Part shown: positions 40,422 through 48,807 of the stretch, piece by piece
How positions within the stretch are numbered: position 1 is the first letter of the stretch
Layout of the letters: every line of letters begins with the position of its first letter
Source: Cytobacillus luteolus
Lineage (GTDB): Bacteria > Bacillota > Bacilli > Bacillales > Bacillaceae_L
DNA: 64,000 nucleotides
NCBI RefSeq assembly: GCF_017873715.1
Contig: NZ_JAGGKM010000005.1
Span: 124,001-188,000 of the forward strand
Direction: 5' to 3'
Made by a program: the position numbers and the translations under genes
Notes under the pieces: model-generated
Told to the model about the DNA's origin: nothing
What the model saw: the letters and a program-made list of their open reading frames with translations, nothing else
The model's database searches: none

Positions 40422-42074
40422 ATGAAAAATTTCAAACAAAAATTAGCTGCAACTACATTAGCAGCAACAATTGCATTCTCTGGTATAGGATTAGTGAATC
40501 CGCTTCAAGCTGATGCAGCTCGTTCGGGTTTTGATCAAAGTAAAGTAGGGGGAACAGTTGTATTAACATCATTCGCTGATGCTGTTCGTTTAATCCCATT
40601 TACAACATCTGATTCTGCTTCAAATGATATTCAAGGTCTAATCTTTGATGCTCTATTATCTCAAGATATTAATGGTGCACCAATTCCGAATCTTGCGGAA
40701 AAATATACATTTGATAAAGCGAAGAACACATATACATTTACACTTCGTAAAGGTGTTAAATTCCATGATGGAAAACCTATGACTGCTAAGGACGTTGTAT
40801 TCTCATACAAAATGTATATGGATCCAAAATCAATTAACAGTTACAAAGGTGACTTTGAGTCGATTGAGAGTGTTACAGCTAATGGTGATCATACAGTAGT
40901 TATTAAATTAAAAGAAAAAGATGTTTTATTCTTAACAAACGTTGTAACTGGAGCAGCGGTATTAGCGAGTCACCAGTTCCCTAAAGGCGTTGCGGATTAC
41001 AACAGCAACAACAAAGTACACCGAAATCCAATTGGAACAGGTCCATTCAAATTTAAAGAGTGGAAAGCGGCAGAGCGTATCGTTGTAGTTGCTAACAAAG
41101 AGTACTGGAATGGCCGCCCTTACCTTGACCAAGTTATTACACGTATTCTTCCAGATTCAAACGTTGAAGCAATTAACCTATTAAAAGGTAGTGTTGACTT
41201 TGTTGAAGCGTTAGATGCGGCTCAATTACCACAGGTGTCTAAAAATAAAGCGTTAAAAACAATTTCTTATGACTATGGACGCTTTGATTTCCTTGGATTC
41301 AACTCTAAGGTTGCACCATTTAATGACGAGAAGGTTCGTAAAGCGTTAGCTCTTGGATTAGACCGTCAATCAATCGTATCAAAAGTTCAGTTAGGCCGTG
41401 CTTATTTAGCAAGTGGACCAATGCATCCAAAGATTCCTCAAAACAATCCAAACGTTAAAGCTCTTCCATTTGATATTAAACAAGCAGCTAAGTTATTAGA
41501 TGAAGCTGGTTGGACTTTAAAAGATGGTGTTCGTCAAAAAGGCGGAACTAAAATGGAATTTGAGTTTGCGTATAACAATGGAAACAAAGTACGTGAGAAA
41601 ATTGCACTTCTAGCTCAACAAAACTGGGCTCAATTAGGAATTAAAGTTACACCACGCTCTTACGAGTGGTCTATTTTCCTTGATAAATATGCAAAAGGTG
41701 AACTGGATATATTCCCACTAGGTTGGGGTGGATATGATGCTAACGTTGAGCACTCTGGGTTCTTCCATTCAAGCAACATTCCTGATCCTGCGAAAAACAA
41801 ACCAGGTAACAACAGAAACCGTATAGATGATCCAACTATTGATAAAATCTTAGACCAATACAAACAAGAAGAAGATCGTAACAAGCGTATTAAGATGTAT
41901 CAAGATCTGCACAAGCATATGGCTGATAACACTACTCTAATCTTCACTTATCATCCAAAGCTTACAGCTGGAGTTAATAAAGATTTAGCAAATATCAAAA
42001 TGTCAATTTCTGATCCATACTTCAACATCGTTGATTGGTACTGGTCAAGCGCTAAGAAAAGAAAAGGGAATTAG
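40422..42074 (+). CDS. oppA: Oligopeptide-type solute-binding protein without lipobox
   Basis: 550 residues of the SBP_bac_5 family (DppE/OppA). LAEKYTFDKAKNTYTFTLRK, GVKFHDGKPMTAKDVVFSYK and NPIGTGPFKFKEWK are family blocks. The signal peptide (MKNFKQKLAATTLAATIAFS...) ends in LQADAARS with no Cys, so the protein cannot be a lipoprotein. In a Gram-positive it would need another way to stay near the permease; the SLH protein next to it may do this. AGGAGG precedes the ATG. Permease and ATPase genes follow. It should bind peptides, though nickel or sugars occur in the family. Confidence 0.87.
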   Translation: MKNFKQKLAATTLAATIAFSGIGLVNPLQADAARSGFDQSKVGGTVVLTSFADAVRLIPFTTSDSASNDIQGLIFDALLSQDINGAPIPNLAEKYTFDKAKNTYTFTLRKGVKFHDGKPMTAKDVVFSYKMYMDPKSINSYKGDFESIESVTANGDHTVVIKLKEKDVLFLTNVVTGAAVLASHQFPKGVADYNSNNKVHRNPIGTGPFKFKEWKAAERIVVVANKEYWNGRPYLDQVITRILPDSNVEAINLLKGSVDFVEALDAAQLPQVSKNKALKTISYDYGRFDFLGFNSKVAPFNDEKVRKALALGLDRQSIVSKVQLGRAYLASGPMHPKIPQNNPNVKALPFDIKQAAKLLDEAGWTLKDGVRQKGGTKMEFEFAYNNGNKVREKIALLAQQNWAQLGIKVTPRSYEWSIFLDKYAKGELDIFPLGWGGYDANVEHSGFFHSSNIPDPAKNKPGNNRNRIDDPTIDKILDQYKQEEDRNKRIKMYQDLHKHMADNTTLIFTYHPKLTAGVNKDLANIKMSISDPYFNIVDWYWSSAKKRKGN

Positions 42075-42087
42075 AAGTTTAAGAGAT

Positions 42088-42122
42088 AGCCGTCAGCGAT
42101 TACGGTCGCTACGGCTTTCTTT
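42088..42122 (+). promoter_or_regulatory. Intra-operon hairpin between binding protein and permease
   Basis: AGCCGT-C-AGCGA pairs with TCGCT-ACGGCT, followed by TTCTTTG. Such hairpins often stabilise the binding-protein mRNA or lower downstream expression. Confidence 0.6.
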
Positions 42123-42145
42123 GTAAAAAGAAAGTGGGGGTATAC

Positions 42146-43108
42146 ATGACGAAATACATAATACGAAGAATATTGCAAGCCATTCCTCTATTAATCATCA
42201 TCTCAATTATTACATTCTTGCTAATGTCACTAGCTCCAGGAGATCCAACAGCGATGTATGAGAACCCAGAAGCCGATTCCACGCAAGACTTATCCGTAAT
42301 AAGAGAACAATTAGGTCTCGACCAACCAATCTATATTCAATATTATAAGTGGCTGAAATTATTGGTACTTGAAGGAAATATGGGGTATTCATTTGAAGAT
42401 GGCCGTCCTGTTATGGAGAAGATCTTTGAAAGAGCACCAGCAACTATGACGCTAGTTGGAACTGCTATTTTATTATCAACCATTATCGCTATCCCAATCG
42501 GTGTTTATTCTGCAGTAAAACAATATTCAAAAGTAGATTACTTTTTTACTGGATACGCATTTTTAGGAATTGCCGTTCCTCAATTTTTTATTGCATTAAT
42601 TGTTATACTCGTATTTTCGTTGCACTTAGGCTGGTTCCCTGCGTCAGGAATGAGGGAAAACTATGATGCATTTGACTTATGGGATAGACTTTATCACTTA
42701 ACATTGCCAGCACTAACACTTGCATTCGGTTTAATTGCAACAAAAACACGATTTATGAGATCAAGTATGCTTGAGGTTATTAAACAGGACTTTATTAGGA
42801 CAGCTAGAGCAAAAGGATTAACGGAAAATAAAGTAATATTCAAACATGCTTTACGTAATTCACTTCTACCAATCATCACAATCCTTGCATTACAATTACC
42901 GGCACTATTAGGTGGGGCATTGTTTATCGAGCAGCTGTTTGCATGGCCGGGACTAGGAAGGTTAACAATTAATGCGATTTTCATTCGTGATTACCAAGTC
43001 ATTATGGGAACGACAATGATTGTTTCTGTTATGGTAGTTTGTGCAAACCTAGTTGCAGATATTTTATATGCAATTGTAGATCCAAGAATTCAATATAGTA
43101 AGAATTAG
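42146..43108 (+). CDS. oppB: Peptide ABC transporter permease (DppB/OppB type)
   Basis: 320 residues from the ATG at 42146 (AAAGTGGGGG upstream; the GTG at 42134 lies within that site). Six membrane helices, the family N-terminus YIIRRILQAIPLLI, the MSLAPGDPTA block and the EAA loop (FIRTARAKGLTENKVIFKHA). First permease subunit of the transporter; pairs with the DppC-type subunit 23 bases downstream. Confidence 0.92.
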   Translation: MTKYIIRRILQAIPLLIIISIITFLLMSLAPGDPTAMYENPEADSTQDLSVIREQLGLDQPIYIQYYKWLKLLVLEGNMGYSFEDGRPVMEKIFERAPATMTLVGTAILLSTIIAIPIGVYSAVKQYSKVDYFFTGYAFLGIAVPQFFIALIVILVFSLHLGWFPASGMRENYDAFDLWDRLYHLTLPALTLAFGLIATKTRFMRSSMLEVIKQDFIRTARAKGLTENKVIFKHALRNSLLPIITILALQLPALLGGALFIEQLFAWPGLGRLTINAIFIRDYQVIMGTTMIVSVMVVCANLVADILYAIVDPRIQYSKN

Positions 43109-43131
43109 TCAAGTGAGGAGAGTGTATCAAC

Positions 43132-44049
43132 ATGAGTCTTCCAAACCTATCAACGAATAATGAGGTTCAAGATAATATACTTTTACAAGAAAAAGAGATG
43201 AAGATTGAAAGCAGGAGGGCTGTTATATGGAAGCGATATAAAAGAAATAAGCTTGCTGTAGCGGGTCTGATTGTTTTTGCAACAATTGTATTTATTGCCA
43301 TTTTCGCACCATTACTGTCACCACATAAGCCAGATGTTTATGATATTTTAGATTCAAATTTAGCTCCAAGCTTAGAACACCCATTTGGTACGGACAGCAT
43401 GGGTGGAGATGTAATGACACGTGTGTTTTTTGGAGCACGAGTATCTCTAATGGTATCTATTCTTGCAATGATATGTACTGTAACAATTGGAATTATATAT
43501 GGAGCTGTTTCAGGATTTTTTGGCGGCATTATTGATAATATCATGATGAGAATTGTGGATGCTATTCAATCCATTCCAACATTTTTCTTACTGCTGATTG
43601 TTGCATCACTTATCGTACCATCTATTTGGACAACTGTTTTTGTACTTAGTGTAGTGGGATGGACAGGTATGGCAAGGATTGTTCGTGGAGAAATTCTTAC
43701 ACTAAAAAAACGCGATTATGTAGAGGCTGCGAAAGCAACTGGAGAGACGCATAGAAGTACAATCTTCTATCATATACTACCTAACGCAATTGCCCCTATT
43801 ACTGTTATAGCAACACTGGATATTGCAAATAACATTTTGGCTGAAGCTTCTTTAAGCTTTTTAGGACTAGGGGTACAGCAACCAACACCAAGTTGGGGGA
43901 ACATGCTGACATCTGCACAAGATCTGTCAATTATTCAATATTATCCATGGCAAGCTATTTTCCCTGGCCTATTCATTATCATTACTGTATTAGCTGTTAA
44001 CTTTATCGGAGATGGTCTTCGAGATGCATTAGACCCAAGACAGAAGTAG
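43132..44049 (+). CDS. oppC: Peptide ABC transporter permease (DppC/OppC type)
   Basis: 305 residues. A cytoplasmic N-terminus with RRAVIWKRYKRNKLAVAGLI is followed by six helices, the HPFGTDSMGGDVMTRVFFG block and the EAA loop (YVEAAKATGETHRSTIFYHI). The second permease subunit; the ATPase gene starts 12 bases downstream. GAGGAG lies upstream of the ATG. Confidence 0.92.
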   Translation: MSLPNLSTNNEVQDNILLQEKEMKIESRRAVIWKRYKRNKLAVAGLIVFATIVFIAIFAPLLSPHKPDVYDILDSNLAPSLEHPFGTDSMGGDVMTRVFFGARVSLMVSILAMICTVTIGIIYGAVSGFFGGIIDNIMMRIVDAIQSIPTFFLLLIVASLIVPSIWTTVFVLSVVGWTGMARIVRGEILTLKKRDYVEAAKATGETHRSTIFYHILPNAIAPITVIATLDIANNILAEASLSFLGLGVQQPTPSWGNMLTSAQDLSIIQYYPWQAIFPGLFIIITVLAVNFIGDGLRDALDPRQK

Positions 44050-44061
44050 GGAGGTAAAAAT

Positions 44062-45063
44062 ATGACAACGACTGTAACAAAAAAAGAAACAATTGTATCT
44101 GTTCAAAATTTAAAAACATATTTTTATACGGAAGACGGCGTTGTGCCAGCAATCGATGGTGTAAGCTTTGACGTAAGAGTTGGAGAAACACTTGCGATCG
44201 TAGGGGAATCAGGAAGTGGAAAAAGTGTTACTTCCCTTTCTATCATGCGTCTAATACCTTACCCTCCTGGAAAAATTATTGATGGAGATATTGTTTTCCA
44301 TAATGAGAGCTTACTAGAAAAAACAGACAAAGAGATGAGAGAAATAAGAGGAAATAAAATCTCTATGATTTTCCAAGAACCTATGACATCTCTTAATCCT
44401 GTTTATAAAGTTGGAGATCAAATTTCAGAATCTATCATTTTACACCAAGGATTGTCAAAAAAAGAAGCACATGAATTAGCTATAAACATGTTAAAGCTGG
44501 TAGGTATACCAGAAGCAGAACGTCGAGTAAATCAGTATCCACATGAATTAAGTGGAGGAATGAGACAACGTGTCATGATTGCAATGGCACTAGCTTGTCA
44601 CCCGGAACTATTAATTGCTGATGAACCAACGACAGCATTAGATGTAACAATTCAAAATCAAATCCTTCAATTGATGAAAGAACTTAAAGCAAAGATAAAT
44701 ACCTCCATTGTACTTATTACTCATGACTTAGGGGTAGTAGCAGAAATGGCTGATCGTGTAGTTGTTATGTATTCTGGACAGGTAGTTGAACAAGGTGATG
44801 TTTTTACTATATTTGAAAATCCAAAGCATCCTTATACAGAGGGACTACTGAAGTCTATGCCAGGTGCTACCAAGAGAGAAGGAAAGCTTTATACAATAGA
44901 AGGAACAGTTCCCAACCCTTTACACCTTCCACAAGGATGTCGCTTCGCTCCAAGATGTGAATATGCAAAAGACCTTTGCCGACAAGAAATGCCAGAACTT
45001 ACTATACTTGGTGAAGATGAAGTTGTCCGATGCTGGAAGAATACAGATCGTTGGGAGGCGTAA
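44062..45063 (+). CDS. oppD: Peptide ABC transporter ATPase (DppD/OppD type)
   Basis: 333 residues. Walker A GESGSGKS, Q-loop in MIFQEPMTSLNP, signature LSGGMRQRVMIAMAL, Walker B LLIADEPTTALD and H-loop LITHDLG. The C-terminal oligopeptide-type region has PQGCRFAPRCEYAKDLC, where Cys residues bind an Fe-S cluster in relatives. AGGGAGG precedes the ATG. The OppF-type gene starts 3 bases after its stop. Confidence 0.93.
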   Translation: MTTTVTKKETIVSVQNLKTYFYTEDGVVPAIDGVSFDVRVGETLAIVGESGSGKSVTSLSIMRLIPYPPGKIIDGDIVFHNESLLEKTDKEMREIRGNKISMIFQEPMTSLNPVYKVGDQISESIILHQGLSKKEAHELAINMLKLVGIPEAERRVNQYPHELSGGMRQRVMIAMALACHPELLIADEPTTALDVTIQNQILQLMKELKAKINTSIVLITHDLGVVAEMADRVVVMYSGQVVEQGDVFTIFENPKHPYTEGLLKSMPGATKREGKLYTIEGTVPNPLHLPQGCRFAPRCEYAKDLCRQEMPELTILGEDEVVRCWKNTDRWEA

Positions 45064-45066
45064 TAG

Positions 45067-46089
45067 ATGATAACTGTAAGTGAAAAACAATTAGTAAAAC
45101 AATATGAAAATTCACAAGAGATTCTTGTAAAAGTAAATGATATAAAAATGCATTTCCCAATTAAGGGAGGCCTTTTGGGTAGAACGCAAGGTTATGTAAA
45201 AGCGGTGGATGGAGTTAGTTTTGACATAATAAAAGGTGAAACATTAGGTTTAGTAGGAGAAAGTGGGTGCGGTAAATCAACAACAGGAAGAGTCCTACTT
45301 CGATTATTAGAGGCAACCAGTGGTGAGGTTGAGTTTGATGGAGAAAACCTTTTTACGTTGTCAGATAAAGAGCTACGTCAGAAAAGAAAAGACATGCAAC
45401 TTATTTTTCAAGACCCATTTTCATCATTAAATCCTCGTTTAACTGTTGGTGATACTATTTCACGTGTACTACAGATACATGGAATGGAGTCAAAAAAAGA
45501 AAGAGAAGAAAGAGTTAAAGAATTGCTTCAATTAGTAGGTCTAAATAGTTTCCATATGAGACGCTTTCCACATGAGTTTAGTGGTGGGCAACGTCAAAGG
45601 ATCGGAATAGCCAGAGCTCTTGCATTAAATCCTAAACTTATTGTTTTAGATGAGCCTGTTTCTGCATTAGATGTTTCTATTCAATCACAGGTTGTAAATT
45701 TGCTAGAAGAGCTTCAAGAGGAATTGGGACTAACGTATTTGTTTGTTTCTCATGGTCTTAATGTGGTACGTCATATAAGCAAGCGTGTGGGAGTAATGTA
45801 TTTAGGTAAATTAGTGGAGGTAGGAACTACTGACGATTTATTTGAATCTCCAAAACATCCTTACACACAAGCATTAATTTCTGCTAATCCAATTGCAAAT
45901 CCAAGATTAAGAGATAAACCGAAGATTATTTTAGAAGGCGATGTGCCAAGTCCTATAAATCCTCCATCAGGTTGTGCGTTCCATACAAGATGCCCATATG
46001 CAGAGCAAAAATGCAGAGAGGTAACTCCGGAATTTGTAGACTCTGGAAATGATGGTCAGTTTGTTGCTTGTCATTTTCCATTGTCGTAA
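45067..46089 (+). CDS. oppF: Peptide ABC transporter ATPase (DppF/OppF type)
   Basis: 340 residues. Walker [11 protein letters not shown]-loop [13 protein letters not shown], signature [15 protein letters not shown], Walker [14 protein letters not shown]-loop LFVSHGLN (Asp of the usual SHD replaced by Gly). The C-terminal Cys-rich [14 protein letters not shown] motif is present. Last gene of the SLH-oppABCDF unit. ATP hydrolysis in the OppD/OppF pair drives import. Confidence 0.93.
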   Translation: MITVSEKQLVKQYENSQEILVKVNDIKMHFPIKGGLLGRTQGYVKAVDGVSFDIIKGETLGLVGESGCGKSTTGRVLLRLLEATSGEVEFDGENLFTLSDKELRQKRKDMQLIFQDPFSSLNPRLTVGDTISRVLQIHGMESKKEREERVKELLQLVGLNSFHMRRFPHEFSGGQRQRIGIARALALNPKLIVLDEPVSALDVSIQSQVVNLLEELQEELGLTYLFVSHGLNVVRHISKRVGVMYLGKLVEVGTTDDLFESPKHPYTQALISANPIANPRLRDKPKIILEGDVPSPINPPSGCAFHTRCPYAEQKCREVTPEFVDSGNDGQFVACHFPLS

Positions 46090-46161
46090 AAAAAAGTTTA
46101 ATTTATTTAATAATATTTGGTAATATAATACTAGGCAAATAGTGGTGTTGGAGGAATGTTT

Positions 46162-46884
46162 TTGGAAAAGAAACTATTGATTATGGAACAAGATTGCCAA
46201 GTAAGTATTCACTTAGAACAATTTTTCGATTCTTTTTTTAGCGTGAGCAGTTTTAATAACGGCTTACAAGGCCTTGTAAAAACAATAGAATTAAAACCTG
46301 AAGTTATCATTCTCGACAACTCTCTATTAAATATAGATAGCCTTGATTTATGTCGTCAAATAAGACAAAGTGTTAATGCTATCATTATGGTTATTGGGAA
46401 AACGATAACTGAAGAACGAATTATAGAATATTATGAAGCTGGTGCTGATGACGTTATTGTATTTCCAATTAATTACAAAATATTATTATATAAAATAAAA
46501 TCTAAATTAAGCCGGTCTCATTTAACTCAACCTAAAGAAGAGCAAGTCGATAATATTATAAAGTATGGAAATTTCACTCTGAATAGAAATACCTATAAGA
46601 CTTATTATAATAAAGTGGAATACGCATTTACGAAAAAAGAATTTTCTATATTATGGACATTAGTAAAACATCAAGATGAAATTGTCACAAGAGCTGAGCT
46701 TTTAAAAGTAGTTTGGAGTTATGATCATTTTGATGATGATAGAATGATTGACACACATCTTAATAGAATGCGAAAGAAACTAAAGCAGTATAATATTAAT
46801 TTAACGATAAAAACTGTTTGGGGAATTGGATATAAGTTGCAAATTGGTGAACCTGTGGTCGAAGATGTCGTTTCTCTTCCTTAG
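46162..46884 (+). CDS. OmpR-family regulator with atypical receiver
   Basis: About 240 residues. The receiver (1-120) keeps an acidic pair region (MEQD) and Asp in VIILDNSLLN, but the conserved Lys of the switch (usually K-P) is replaced in DDVIVFPIN, so phosphorylation control is doubtful. The C-terminal winged helix is clear: AFTKKEFSILWTLVKH, TRAELLKVVWSY, DTHLNRMRKKLK and TVWGIGYKL. GGAGGA touches the ATG at 46156, so the TTG at 46162, 6 nt away, is the more likely start. It is 72 bases downstream of oppF without a kinase, and may control the transporter. Confidence 0.82.
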   Translation: MEKKLLIMEQDCQVSIHLEQFFDSFFSVSSFNNGLQGLVKTIELKPEVIILDNSLLNIDSLDLCRQIRQSVNAIIMVIGKTITEERIIEYYEAGADDVIVFPINYKILLYKIKSKLSRSHLTQPKEEQVDNIIKYGNFTLNRNTYKTYYNKVEYAFTKKEFSILWTLVKHQDEIVTRAELLKVVWSYDHFDDDRMIDTHLNRMRKKLKQYNINLTIKTVWGIGYKLQIGEPVVEDVVSLP

Positions 46885-46904
46885 CGAAACTAAATAAAAA
46901 ACTA

Positions 46905-46938
46905 AGAGCCTGTGATTTTGCAGGCTCTATTCATTTTC
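46905..46938 (+). terminator. Terminator after the OmpR-type gene
   Basis: AGAGCCTG pairs with CAGGCTCT, followed by ATTCATTTTC. T-run is weak. Confidence 0.6.
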
Positions 46939-46939
46939 T

Positions 46940-46994
46940 AAGCTTGGGGCCTAAGCTTGGGGCCTGACCCCCAGCACGGTAACGCGTTAACGTG
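46940..46994. repeat. REP-like element, copy 7, with duplicated arm
   Basis: AAGCTTGGGGCCT occurs twice in tandem (46940-46952, 46953-46965), followed by GACCCCCAGC and GTAACGCGTTAACG. The opposite GGGTCAGG arm is missing. Confidence 0.7.
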
Positions 46995-47073
46995 AAAAGA
47001 GATTTGTGCTATACTTACTAGTATCTTATTATCGCTTATGAGGACTTCCGAGCCTCTAGAGAGGAAGTTTACA

Positions 47074-47880
47074 ATGTTTGATTATCATGTTCATACAAGT
47101 TTCTCTGCAGATTCGAAGATGCCAATGAAGGTGGCATGTGAAACGGCCATAAAAAACGGGGTAAAAGAAATTGCCTTTACAGAGCATATGGATTATTTCT
47201 ATCCTAATTGCGACCTAACTTTTGAATTTGACTATCAAGAGTATGCTAGTCAAGTAGAATTAATGAGATCAGAGTTTAGTAAGAACTTAACGATTTTAAA
47301 GGCAGTTGAGATGGGTCTTCACCCTTCAACCTTCGAACGAAGCAATCACTTTATTTCCGAAAACCATTTTGATTTCGTAATTGGTTCCGCCCACATTGTA
47401 GATGATCTGGACTTGCATAATGGAGATTACTTTGAGGGTAAGTCATTGGAACGCTCACTTGAAATCTATTTTAAAACTGTGAATCAATATGTGAAGGAGT
47501 ACGAGAACTTCGATGTTTTGGGACATCTCACGCTTATCAAACGTTATCTACACTTCGTAAAATCAGACTGGAAAACCATAAAGTGGGAGAATTACTTTGA
47601 TATTGTTGAAGATACCTTTAAGGTGTTGGTTCAAACGAATCGTGGAATTGAAGTAAATATGTCAGGATATCGTTATCGTATCGATTGCTCATTACCAAAC
47701 CTACCATTTGTAAAGTTATATAGAGAAGCTGGCGGAGAAATCATTACTGTCGGAACGGATGCTCATACAAAACATTTTGTAGGAAATCAGATTGATGAAG
47801 GATACGAACTGCTGAAAGCTGCAGGTTTCAAATATGTCACAACCTATAGGGAAAGAAAACCCAGTTTTATGGCGATTTAA
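47074..47880 (+). CDS. PHP-domain phosphatase (histidinol-phosphatase HisJ family)
   Basis: 268 residues from the ATG at 47074. DYHVHTSFSADS supplies the first metal ligands; FTEHMDY, EMGLHPS, GSAHIVDD, DVLGHLTLIKRY and TVGTDAHTKHF give the remaining PHP motifs. The family includes histidinol-phosphate phosphatase and other phosphoesterases; no his genes are near. The frame opens at 47038, but GAGAGGAAG lies 6-7 nt before 47074. ACTTCC (47043-47048) can pair with GGAAGT (47062-47067) and so hide this ribosome site. Confidence 0.85.
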   Translation: MFDYHVHTSFSADSKMPMKVACETAIKNGVKEIAFTEHMDYFYPNCDLTFEFDYQEYASQVELMRSEFSKNLTILKAVEMGLHPSTFERSNHFISENHFDFVIGSAHIVDDLDLHNGDYFEGKSLERSLEIYFKTVNQYVKEYENFDVLGHLTLIKRYLHFVKSDWKTIKWENYFDIVEDTFKVLVQTNRGIEVNMSGYRYRIDCSLPNLPFVKLYREAGGEIITVGTDAHTKHFVGNQIDEGYELLKAAGFKYVTTYRERKPSFMAI

Positions 47881-47982
47881 ATCCAAACAAAATCATACTA
47901 TAGGTAAAAATACTTATATAAAACACGGGAACTTTGACCCTTTTTTAAAAAATAGCAGCTACTATATACTTAATTTATCAAA

Positions 47983-48095
47983 CATAAATCGTACGAAAAG
48001 GCAAAACCATTGAAAAGTGGCGACGCAAAACTATAGGGGCTAAGGTCAATTTGACTATGCCAGCCAGTTTCCGAATGCGACTCCGTCGATTTATG
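47983..48095 (+). promoter_or_regulatory. Cyclic-di-GMP-I (GEMM-I) riboswitch
   Basis: AAAAGGCAAAACCATTGAAA, GGCGACGCAAAACTATAGGG and TATGCCAGCCAGTTTCC give the class core; P1 is the perfect CATAAATCG (47983-47991) with CGATTTATG (48087-48095). Closely similar to the minus-strand riboswitch at 25423-25535. The next ORF is the 54-codon gene at 48121. Confidence 0.93.
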
Positions 48096-48120
48096 GTCTA
48101 TTATCGAGGGGGAAATCTAT

Positions 48121-48285
48121 GTGTTTCGGGTAATCTATAAAGTAAAATATCTATATCACTATACTCAATGGAAGCAGAATCAAGTACTTAGTAGTGACTG
48201 TTTAAATGAGAGTGTAAAGCGTCTGCTTCAGTCAAAAGCATCCTATCATGAAAGAGCAGCAATTAACTATATGATGAAAATGTAA
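48121..48285 (+). CDS. 54-residue protein controlled by a c-di-GMP riboswitch
   Basis: The protein begins MFRVIYKVKYLYHYTQ, is rich in Tyr, Lys and Gln, and ends INYMMKM. No signal peptide or membrane segment; no family recognised. GAGGGGG (48107-48113) lies 7 nt before a GTG start; an ATG two bases earlier stops after four codons. A strong terminator begins right after the stop, so riboswitch, ORF and terminator form one compact unit. A c-di-GMP-responsive regulator or adaptor is inferred from context only. Confidence 0.68.
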   Translation: MFRVIYKVKYLYHYTQWKQNQVLSSDCLNESVKRLLQSKASYHERAAINYMMKM

Positions 48286-48315
48286 AAGATGAAGATTAAA
48301 TCTTCATCTTTTTAA
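48286..48315 (+). terminator. Rho-independent terminator
   Basis: AAGATGAAGATT pairs with AATCTTCATCTT, followed by TTTAA. It starts just after the stop of the 54-codon gene. Confidence 0.88.
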
Positions 48316-48345
48316 ATGGACCTGGACTTACAAGCTCTCCTTTAG

Positions 48346-48373
48346 GCGTATTAATACACTATGGGTCAGGCTT
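48346..48373. repeat. Decayed REP-like half element, copy 8
   Basis: GTATTAATACACTATGGGTCAGGCTT resembles one arm of the family with several changes. Confidence 0.4.
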
Positions 48374-48393
48374 CTTTTTCTATTATCCAATTC

Positions 48394-48732
48394 TTATCTG
48401 AACAACTTGGAGAACATATTTTTTATTGAGTTCCCCTTTTTAAAATAAATCTCGTCTCGAACTTTATCATTGATTGCCTTCCAAAGCATGATTTCCATCT
48501 CTGAAAGTTGCCTGGACTCTTCCTCTTTTATAAAAGCCGCAAAATAATCTAGAGGGACACCATAGAATCTTGAGATATCCGCCATAATTTCAAATGACAC
48601 CGATTTACGGACTCCTTTTTCTAGCATACTTAAATATTGAAGAGTAATTCCCGTTCCTTTAGCTACATCTTCAAGCGTTAAATCCCGTTCCATCCTTAAT
48701 CTTCGTAACTCCTGACCTAGTGGAGTAGACAT
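48394..48732 (-). CDS. XRE-family transcriptional regulator
   Basis: 112 residues. The helix-turn-helix (about 6-62) has LGQELRRLRMERDLTLEDVA, GITLQYLSMLEKGVRKSVS and PLDYFAAFI. The C-terminal half is charged and helical, and ends in a basic KNMFSKLFR stretch. It lies 75 bases downstream of a membrane protein with a HELLH protease motif, on the same strand, so it is the likely partner in an ImmR/ImmA-like repressor/anti-repressor pair. Confidence 0.85.
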   Translation of the reverse strand: MSTPLGQELRRLRMERDLTLEDVAKGTGITLQYLSMLEKGVRKSVSFEIMADISRFYGVPLDYFAAFIKEEESRQLSEMEIMLWKAINDKVRDEIYFKKGNSIKNMFSKLFR

Positions 48733-48807
48733 GCAAATCGTCCTTTCTATACTTTTAATTAAAACTTTTGGCTTGGTAAATAATTTGCTTTATGAATGCA
48801 ATTCTTC

